Below, piece by piece: positions 1-4,755 of a DNA stretch of 5,377 bases. A program made the position numbers and the translations under genes. The stretch covers positions 1 through 5,377 of the forward strand of contig DYMW01000099.1 of the NCBI GenBank assembly GCA_020721385.1. Direction: 5' to 3'. Positions within the stretch are counted from its first letter, which is position 1; each line of letters starts with the position of its first letter. The notes beneath the pieces are model-generated. The model saw only the letters and a program-made list of their open reading frames with translations. It searched no databases and had not been told where the DNA came from. The stretch comes from Sulfurovum sp. Its GTDB lineage: Bacteria > Campylobacterota > Campylobacteria > Campylobacterales > Sulfurovaceae.

Positions 1-108
1 TTTTAAATCAGGTATATACGCCTTCAAATTTTCAGCACCTACAATAATGTTAGCAAAGAGAGAAAGAGGAAGAAAGAGAAGAGTAAAGAATAATATTTTT
101 TTAAACAT
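1..108 (-). CDS. N-terminus of an exported protein, possibly DUF1343/NamZ-like (partial, cut by window edge)
   Basis: Only the first 36 codons are visible; the frame is open to the window edge, so the rest of the gene lies outside. It begins MFKKILFFTLLFLPLSLFA, a textbook Sec signal peptide: two lysines, a hydrophobic core of about 14 residues and a likely signal peptidase I cleavage after LFA. The mature part starts NIIVGAENLKAYIPDLK. The 'GAENLKAYIPDLK' stretch resembles the start of DUF1343 proteins (exo-beta-N-acetylmuramidase NamZ family, which trim peptidoglycan fragments), which usually read like 'tGa..l..YlplLkgKrvglv.Nqts'. That family call is an inference from about 15 residues. 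The start is supported by AAGG six bases upstream of ATG. It lies 47 bp downstream of leuA, with a hairpin between, so it may be read partly from the leuA transcript. Export is fairly sure; family is tentative. Confidence 0.7.
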   Translation of the reverse strand, partial: MFKKILFFTLLFLPLSLFANIIVGAENLKAYIPDLK

Positions 109-122
109 CAAAAACCTTTATA

Positions 123-144
123 GCATGGGCATTTTTGCCCACGC
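123..144 (-). terminator. Stem-loop after leuA, possible terminator or processing hairpin
   Basis: On the minus strand an 8-bp stem (GCGTGGGC against GCCCATGC, one G-U pair) encloses a six-base loop AAAAAT. The G-U pair would be an A-C mismatch on the plus strand, so the structure fits a minus-strand transcript. It begins 12 nt after the leuA stop. No uninterrupted T tract follows (next bases TATAAAGG, which already include the ribosome binding site of the next gene), so termination may be weak or partial. Its core nearly matches the terminator behind ftsH. Confidence 0.5.
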
Positions 145-155
145 ATATATAATAA

Positions 156-1715
156 TTAAACCGTTTCATTGCTGTCACAATAACGTTTTTTCAACATCCC
201 TGCCATACTTAAATACGAGTTCAATGCACCAATGTACGCTCTTGCACTTGCCAACATGGTATCAATGTGTAATCCATGACCTATAATTGCAGGTTCGGTA
301 TCGTTAAAAGCTACTTTGACCGTTACATTGGCTAAGGCATCTTTGCCTTTACTCACCGAGTTTACTTTGTAGTCCAACAATTTACCCTCATAACCAGAGA
401 TTCTATCAATGGTTTTAAAAATCGCATCAATCGTTCCCTCACCAATTCCTGCGTCTATGATCTCTTCATTCTCTTTTTTAATCTTAACCACCGCACTTGG
501 CGTACCGTTTGAAAAATCCATTAACTGTAAGGAGATTAGTTCATAAATTTTAGGCGCATTGGTCATCTCATTGGTGACTAAGGCTCTTAAATCATCGTCA
601 TAAATATTTTTCTTTTTATCGGCCAAAATTTTAAACCGTTCAAACGAATTGTTTAATGCTACATCTTCTAATGTGAACCCCAATTTTGCCAACTTATCTT
701 TAAACGCTGCACGACCTGAATGTTTACCCAATACCAAGGTATCTTCCATGTCCAAACCAATATCCGCAGGGCTTATAATCTCATACGTTTCACGATTTTT
801 CAACATACCATCTTGATGAATTCCACTCTCATGTGCAAACGCATTTTTACCCACAATCGCTTTATTTGGTTGTGGCTCAATACCTGTAATGGTCGCAATT
901 AAACGACTCGAAGGATAAATTTCTTTGGTATTAATATTGGTTTTAAAGTTTGTAAAAACATCTTTTCGTGTCTTCAATGCCATCACTATTTCTTCTAATG
1001 CTGCATTTCCTGCACGTTCACCCAAGCCATTGATGGTACACTCAACTTGTCTTGCACCATTCATCACGGCTTCTAGTGAGTTGGCAACACCCAAACCTAA
1101 GTCATTATGATTGTGTACGGAAATGATGGCTCTATCTTTGGTATATTCGCTCATAATCTTCACCATCTGCCCAATTTCAAAAGGCAATCTAAACCCTACG
1201 GTATCGGGTAAGTTAATGGTGGTTGCACCTGCTTCTATAACTGCGTCACTAATCTCTTTCATAAACCCAATGTCACTTCGTCCTGCATCTTCACAACTAA
1301 ATTCAACATCGTCTACAAACTCTCTGGCATACTGTACCGCTCTTACAGCACGTTTAATCACCTCGTCAGGAGTCATTTTTAACTTGTATTCCATGTGAAG
1401 GGATGATGTGGCAATGAAGGTATGAATACGTTTCATTTTCGCTTGAGCTATCGCTTCACCTGCTGCTTTGACATCGGCATCTGTTGCTCGTGCCAATGAA
1501 CACACGGTTGATTTCGTAACCCGCTGTGCTATTTTAGAAATGGCATCAAAATCTCCAGGACTCGCTGCTGCAAATCCTGCTTCAATAATATCCACACCCA
1601 ATTTCTCTAACTGCATGGCAATCTGAATCTTCTCTTCGGTGTTCATGGAAGCCCCTGGACTCTGCTCACCATCTCTTAATGTTGTATCAAATATTTTAAT
1701 TGTCTCTATACTCAT
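156..1715 (-). CDS. leuA: 2-isopropylmalate synthase
   Basis: LeuA condenses acetyl-CoA with 2-oxoisovalerate to give 2-isopropylmalate, the committed step of leucine synthesis in the cytoplasm. The 519 residues match the usual full-length form (about 520 in E. coli). The N-terminal TIM-barrel domain carries LRDGEQSPG (13-21; catalytic R14 and metal ligand D15), SCEDAGR (140-146), NLPDTVG (168-174), the metal-binding HNHND (H201, H203) and GLGERAGN (230-237, N237 ligand). A linker region with HESGIHQDG (295-303) and GKHSGRAAF (330-338) leads to the C-terminal regulatory domain (about 390-510) that binds leucine for feedback inhibition. No key residue is missing. The start is set by AAGG (1724-1727) eight bases before ATG and by alignment at 'IKIFDTTLRDG'. 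leuB, leuC and leuD do not follow it here; the next gene encodes an exported protein. Expression is probably controlled by the upstream leader ORF and terminator. It could be confused with citramalate or homocitrate synthase, but the sequence follows E. coli LeuA throughout. Confidence 0.97.
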   Translation of the reverse strand: MSIETIKIFDTTLRDGEQSPGASMNTEEKIQIAMQLEKLGVDIIEAGFAAASPGDFDAISKIAQRVTKSTVCSLARATDADVKAAGEAIAQAKMKRIHTFIATSSLHMEYKLKMTPDEVIKRAVRAVQYAREFVDDVEFSCEDAGRSDIGFMKEISDAVIEAGATTINLPDTVGFRLPFEIGQMVKIMSEYTKDRAIISVHNHNDLGLGVANSLEAVMNGARQVECTINGLGERAGNAALEEIVMALKTRKDVFTNFKTNINTKEIYPSSRLIATITGIEPQPNKAIVGKNAFAHESGIHQDGMLKNRETYEIISPADIGLDMEDTLVLGKHSGRAAFKDKLAKLGFTLEDVALNNSFERFKILADKKKNIYDDDLRALVTNEMTNAPKIYELISLQLMDFSNGTPSAVVKIKKENEEIIDAGIGEGTIDAIFKTIDRISGYEGKLLDYKVNSVSKGKDALANVTVKVAFNDTEPAIIGHGLHIDTMLASARAYIGALNSYLSMAGMLKKRYCDSNETV

Positions 1716-1739
1716 GATTTTTACCTTATGTTAATAGAA

Positions 1740-1759
1740 CGTACACCGTATAATGTACG
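1740..1759 (-). promoter_or_regulatory. Dyad in the leuA 5' untranslated region
   Basis: A perfect 6-bp inverted repeat (CGTACA, 8-base spacer, TGTACG) sits between the attenuator T tract and the leuA ribosome binding site. It could form a small hairpin in the read-through leuA mRNA, or be an operator for a dimeric regulator. The sequence does not show which. It has no T tract, so it is not a second terminator. Confidence 0.35.
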
Positions 1760-1761
1760 CT

Positions 1762-1800
1762 AAAAAATTATCTAATTCTATCCTATATCGGATAATTAGA
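1762..1800 (-). terminator. Attenuator terminator upstream of leuA
   Basis: The minus-strand 5' arm TCTAATTATCC (1800-1790) pairs with the 3' arm GGATAGAATTAGA (1783-1771) around the loop GATATA: 11 base pairs with a 2-nt bulge in the 3' arm. TAATTTTTT follows directly, with six T at 1767-1762. This is an intrinsic-terminator layout placed after a leucine-rich leader ORF (stop at 1837) and 47 bp before the leuA start, where a terminator only makes sense as a conditional one. The stem is AT-rich, so its strength is uncertain. Confidence 0.75.
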
Positions 1801-1836
1801 AACCAATGAAGTGAAATTGTTGTGAAAATTTTGAAA

Positions 1837-1908
1837 TTAAAGTGAGAGAAGAAGCAGAAGAGAACTGTCTTGGGTGAAGTGTGTTACAATAGAATGAATA
1901 TTTTTCAT
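1837..1908 (-). CDS. leuL: leu leader peptide (23 aa, leucine-rich C-terminus)
   Basis: This short ORF begins ATG AAA AAT ATT and ends with TAA, encoding MKNIHSIV (1-8), THFTQDSS (9-16) and LLLLLSL (17-23). Six of the last seven sense codons are leucine: CTT CTG CTT CTT CTC, then TCA, then CTT. The run mixes codons, including CTG and CTC, which looked uncommon in the neighbouring AT-rich genes where I checked. A near-consensus ribosome binding site AGGAG lies seven bases before the ATG, stronger than those of ftsH or leuA. The peptide itself is not expected to have a function; its translation senses charged leucyl-tRNA. It plays the role of E. coli leuL, whose peptide carries four consecutive leucines, but there is no overall sequence similarity, so the symbol is given by role and position. 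A terminator hairpin begins 36 nt after the stop codon. Chance occurrence of ribosome binding site, start, leucine run, stop and terminator in this order just before leuA is very unlikely. Confidence 0.85.
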   Translation of the reverse strand: MKNIHSIVTHFTQDSSLLLLLSL

Positions 1909-1915
1909 GGCGTCT

Positions 1916-1920
1916 CTCCT
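1916..1920 (-). promoter_or_regulatory. Ribosome binding site of the leu leader ORF
   Basis: AGGAG lies seven bases upstream of the leader ATG, within the longer purine run TTAGGAGAGA. It decides the start of this small ORF and implies efficient translation, as an attenuator needs. The GAGAGA part (1918-1913) is complementary to TCTCTC in the leucine codon run (1849-1844). Confidence 0.8.
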
Positions 1921-1933
1921 AATATTTTTTAGA

Positions 1934-1962
1934 AGTATAGCCAAGAAATATTAAACTAAAAA
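1934..1962 (-). promoter_or_regulatory. Putative sigma-70-type promoter for leuL-leuA
   Basis: The minus strand has a -10-like TATACT (1939-1934) preceded by TTGGC. T-rich sequence upstream includes TTTTTA at 17-bp spacing (1962-1957), only a weak match to a -35 box; poorly conserved -35 regions with T-rich upstream DNA are known for Campylobacterota promoters. The predicted start near 1926-1928 leaves a short leader before the AGGAG site. The promoter is interwoven with the T-rich tail of the ftsH terminator. Assignment is by position and a 5-of-6 match to TATAAT; no experimental support is visible. Confidence 0.5.
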
Positions 1963-2003
1963 ATATTAAAATTTTAATGTGGGCATTCTTACCCACATTA
2001 AAA
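1961..2003 (-). terminator. Strong intrinsic terminator of the hisA-prmA-ftsH unit
   Basis: A perfect 12-bp inverted repeat (TTTTAATGTGGG against CCCACATTAAAA, arms 2003-1992 and 1983-1972) starts one base after the ftsH stop codon. A further U-G pair on the minus-strand transcript closes a six-base loop; the same position is mismatched on the plus strand. The 3' arm runs into TTTTAATATTTTTT-type T-rich sequence. This ends the upstream unit and separates it from the leuA unit. Confidence 0.88.
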
Positions 2004-2004
2004 A

Positions 2005-3930
2005 TTATGCCTCTCTCTTCTCATGAGCCAAACGTGACTCCATTCCATGCTCTTCTTCATAATCTTCAATAATTGAACGAACCGTAGAACCTTCAATGAC
2101 TTCAACATCCAAAAGAACTGCTGTCATTTTTTCTATTGCACCATGATATTCTGTCAATGTCTTTTTAACAAAAGCATAACGCTCATTCAGAGTAGCCTTA
2201 ATACTTGCATCTATCTCTTGTGACATCTGCTCACTGTAATCATTAGAGACATGACCACCACCAAGGAATGAGCTTTGTCTTCTTGAAAGTACCATTAAAC
2301 CTGCGACATCACTCATACCATAAACGGTAATCATGTCTTTTAAAATTGCCGTTGCTCGGTCAAGGTCATTTCCTGCACCTGTAGAGATTTCACCAATAAA
2401 AATCTCTTCAGCAGCTCGTCCTCCAAGGAAAACATCAATTTCAGCCATAAGCTCATGTTTTTGTTTTAAGAATCTATCCTCTTCATCAGGTAAATGAAGG
2501 GTATAACCCAATGCACCCAAACCTCTTGGAATAATCGATACTTTGGTTACCCGTGTAGCACCTTTGGTCAACTCTGCCATCAGTGCATGACCACTCTCAT
2601 GATAGGCTACAATACGTTTTTCAACTTCTGAAATTTTTCTATTTTTCTTCTCAAGCCCTACAAATGAACGCTCAATCGCTTCTAGTAAATCTGACTGCTC
2701 AATTGTCTTTTTGTTAAAACGCCCTGCCAACAATGCTGCTTCATTAATAATGTTTGCCAAATCAGCTCCTGCCAAACCAGCGGTCTGTTTTGCCACAATT
2801 TCCAGTTCAACTTTATCATCCAACTTCACATCTTTAGAATGTACTTTTAAAATTGCCAAACGTCCATCATAATCGGGTTTGTCCACCAACACTTGTCTAT
2901 CAAAACGCCCAGCCCTAAGCAACGCTGCATCCAAAATTTCAGGTCGGTTGGTAGCTGCAAGTACAATAACAGGTGTATTGGTACCAAATCCATCCATTTC
3001 GGCCAACAATTGATTTAGCGTCTGCTCACGCTCATCATTACCACCCATCTGACCACCACTTGCACGGCTTTTACCAATGGCATCAATCTCATCAATAAAA
3101 ATAATAGAAGGAGCATCTTTTTTCGCCTGTTCAAACAAATCACGAACACGACTTGCACCAACCCCTACAAACATCTCAATAAAGCTTGAACCACTTACCG
3201 AAAAGAAAGGAACCGATGCTTCTCCTGCCACAGCTTTTGCCAACAATGTTTTACCCGTACCGGGAGGTCCTACAAGTAGTAATCCTTTAGGAATTTTTGC
3301 ACCCAATTCAATGTAACGCTCAGGATACTTCAAGAAGTCAACAATCTCGACCACTTCATCTTTGGCTTCTTGTACTCCTTGAACATCATCAAACTTCACA
3401 TTGGGTTTTTCTGAATTAATAAGCTTATCAGCTCTTCCTGCACCTAGAATTCCACCCATTCCTTTGGACATTTTTTTGGCTAAAAACAACCAAATACCAA
3501 AGAAAATGAAAATTGGCAACAACATACCAATCATTTCAGAGACAAATCCTTCACCAATTCGCCCTTCATAGGTAATGTTTCTCTCTTCTAAAAGAGGAAT
3601 CAACTTCTCATCAAAGGCAGGTACATTTTGAGCCACAAATTTGACATTACCACTTTTATCTATTGCTTCAATGGTTGAAGAGGTAATTTTAACCGATTGA
3701 ACTTTATCTTCTTTAATAAACTGTTTAATATCAGAATATTTTACTTTTTCTATTTTCGCAATCTTTTGATCGCCCATAATGTTTGTTAAGCTTTCATCAC
3801 TCGTAAATGATTTAAAAACTATAATGATTACCAAAGCAAAAATTCCAAATGCTAAAAATGGATTATCATTAAAAAAATTATTATTTTTGTCGTTTTTATC
3901 GTTTTTTGGATTGTTATTTTTATTATTCAT
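2005..3930 (-). CDS. ftsH: ATP-dependent zinc metalloprotease FtsH
   Basis: FtsH is the membrane-anchored hexameric AAA+ protease that extracts and degrades misassembled membrane proteins and some regulatory proteins. At 641 residues it matches the family norm (644 in E. coli). In order: a cytoplasmic Asn/Lys/Asp-rich N-terminus (1-23), transmembrane segment 1 (about 25-42), a periplasmic domain (about 43-131), transmembrane segment 2 (about 132-151), then the AAA+ domain with Walker A GPPGTGKT (221-228), pore motif FVG (254-256), Walker B IIFIDEID (276-283) and the second region of homology with likely arginine fingers R342 and R345. The M41 protease domain has HESGH (444-448), and D522 in GAGNDLD is the expected third zinc ligand, 74 residues after the second histidine as in E. 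coli. One small oddity is LLRAGRFD where many FtsH proteins have LLRPGRFD. The ATG lies 6 nt after the prmA stop; the best ribosome binding match (AGGA, about 14 nt upstream) is distant, so translation may be coupled to prmA. A strong terminator follows. Confidence 0.98.
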   Translation of the reverse strand: MNNKNNNPKNDKNDKNNNFFNDNPFLAFGIFALVIIIVFKSFTSDESLTNIMGDQKIAKIEKVKYSDIKQFIKEDKVQSVKITSSTIEAIDKSGNVKFVAQNVPAFDEKLIPLLEERNITYEGRIGEGFVSEMIGMLLPIFIFFGIWLFLAKKMSKGMGGILGAGRADKLINSEKPNVKFDDVQGVQEAKDEVVEIVDFLKYPERYIELGAKIPKGLLLVGPPGTGKTLLAKAVAGEASVPFFSVSGSSFIEMFVGVGASRVRDLFEQAKKDAPSIIFIDEIDAIGKSRASGGQMGGNDEREQTLNQLLAEMDGFGTNTPVIVLAATNRPEILDAALLRAGRFDRQVLVDKPDYDGRLAILKVHSKDVKLDDKVELEIVAKQTAGLAGADLANIINEAALLAGRFNKKTIEQSDLLEAIERSFVGLEKKNRKISEVEKRIVAYHESGHALMAELTKGATRVTKVSIIPRGLGALGYTLHLPDEEDRFLKQKHELMAEIDVFLGGRAAEEIFIGEISTGAGNDLDRATAILKDMITVYGMSDVAGLMVLSRRQSSFLGGGHVSNDYSEQMSQEIDASIKATLNERYAFVKKTLTEYHGAIEKMTAVLLDVEVIEGSTVRSIIEDYEEEHGMESRLAHEKREA

Positions 3931-3936
3931 CGATTC

Positions 3937-4755
3937 TTATTTCTTCCTATACACAAGTGTTACCCACTCGTCTTTTATTTTTCTCTCTACCAGTTCTAAA
4001 TCGCTGTAGGCATCTAAAACCAATGCTTCTTTTTTATCTAAAATACCTGAAAGTATTAAGAGACCTTCTGTTTTTGTTGCTTTTTTTAAATCATGAACGA
4101 TAAATCTTAACACATCGGCAATAATATTGGCAATAACCACATCGTATTCCCCTTGGGCTTGATTGGCTGAACCTTCCCAAAGCTCTTCATACTCTTCACC
4201 ATTAAGTCTAAAATTCTCTTCACAACTGTCTACCGAGATTGGGTCAGTATCACAAAGCTCTACAGTAGCACCCAATTTTCGACACGCCAAACCTAAAATA
4301 CCTGAACCACATCCCACATCTAAAACACGTTCGTCACCTTTAATATAAGTTCCAATCGCATCCAAACAAGAGAACGTCGTTGCATGATGACCTGAACCAA
4401 ATGCCAAAGCTGGATCGATTTTAATATTGATTTTATCCTCTTTTGCTTCATACCAACTTGGATAAATATAAAACTTTCCTACTTCAATTGGCTCAATTGA
4501 ATTTTGATACGCCGAAATCCAATCAATATTCTCTTTCTCTTCTATGTTATAGCTAATGTCAATGCTTCCACCCAATGTTGCCACCAAAGACTCAACTGCC
4601 TCTTGAACATACTGCACATCGTTTTCGCTACGTACAATAATATGATTAGACTCTATCTCAATTCCATCACCTGAAATATTGGCAACGAAATCGGCGATAA
4701 ACTCTACAAAATCCTCTTTTAACGTTAATGTTAATTCATAATATTTATCTTTCAT
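3937..4755 (-). CDS. prmA: Ribosomal protein L11 methyltransferase
   Basis: PrmA is a cytoplasmic S-adenosylmethionine-dependent enzyme that methylates amino groups of ribosomal protein L11; loss is tolerated in the bacteria tested. The protein has 272 residues, slightly shorter than E. coli PrmA (293). The N-terminal substrate-binding domain (about 1-95) is followed by the PrmA signature DPALAFGSGHHATT (114-127; E. coli has DPGLAFGTGTHPTT). Next come SAM motif I VLDVGCGSGILGL (144-156), the acidic DTDP (169-172) after the second strand, and motif IV NIIADVL (210-216). The signature separates it from other class I methyltransferases. The ATG is preceded by AAGG five bases upstream. It overlaps the end of hisA by 11 nt (ATGAAAGATAA is shared) and ends 6 nt before ftsH, so the three are probably one transcript with translational coupling. 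A prmA-ftsH pair is, as I recall, common in Campylobacterota. Confidence 0.94.
   Translation of the reverse strand: MKDKYYELTLTLKEDFVEFIADFVANISGDGIEIESNHIIVRSENDVQYVQEAVESLVATLGGSIDISYNIEEKENIDWISAYQNSIEPIEVGKFYIYPSWYEAKEDKINIKIDPALAFGSGHHATTFSCLDAIGTYIKGDERVLDVGCGSGILGLACRKLGATVELCDTDPISVDSCEENFRLNGEEYEELWEGSANQAQGEYDVVIANIIADVLRFIVHDLKKATKTEGLLILSGILDKKEALVLDAYSDLELVERKIKDEWVTLVYRKK

Larger units (their letters stand above)
1762..1928 (-). promoter_or_regulatory. Leucine attenuator (leader RNA of leuA)
   Basis: This is the whole inferred leader RNA from the likely transcription start (about 1926-1928) to the end of the terminator T tract. It holds, in order, a strong ribosome binding site, a 23-codon ORF ending in a leucine-codon run, 36 nt of G-poor spacer, and an intrinsic terminator. 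In known leu, his, thr and ilv attenuators of Proteobacteria, a ribosome stalled at the regulatory codons when the charged tRNA is scarce favours an antiterminator and lets transcription continue. Order and spacing fit that model. A classical strong antiterminator was not found by eye; candidate weak pairings exist between the leader ORF and the 3' arm of the terminator. The layout is seen; the mechanism is inferred. Confidence 0.72.

Noticed and set aside
47..286. Plus-strand open frame of 79 codons across the leuA 3' end and the next gene
   Set aside because: It runs antisense through the signal-peptide gene, the hairpin and leuA, has no ribosome binding site worth the name and no recognisable protein features.
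720..1398. Three plus-strand open frames inside leuA
   Set aside because: They are antisense shadows of a fully conserved leuA reading frame, with low-quality compositions and no regulatory signals.
1749..1754. TATAAT on the plus strand as a -10 box
   Set aside because: It would fire toward ftsH in antisense, lacks a reasonable -35 box and lies in the spacer of the dyad; a six-base match in AT-rich DNA is expected by chance.
1716..1930. T-box or leucine-sensing riboswitch instead of a leader peptide
   Set aside because: No T-box sequence or specifier loop is visible, and the strong ribosome binding site with a leucine-codon ORF is the simpler explanation.
1716..2004. A decayed pssA or other gene remnant between ftsH and leuA
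   Set aside because: Translating by eye gave no pssA-like motif, and the interval is explained by terminator, promoter, leader ORF and attenuator.
3077..4348. Plus-strand open frames inside ftsH, across the ftsH/prmA junction and inside prmA
   Set aside because: All lie antisense to strongly conserved coding sequence; the junction ones are Phe/Leu/Ser-rich products of AT-rich complement sequence.
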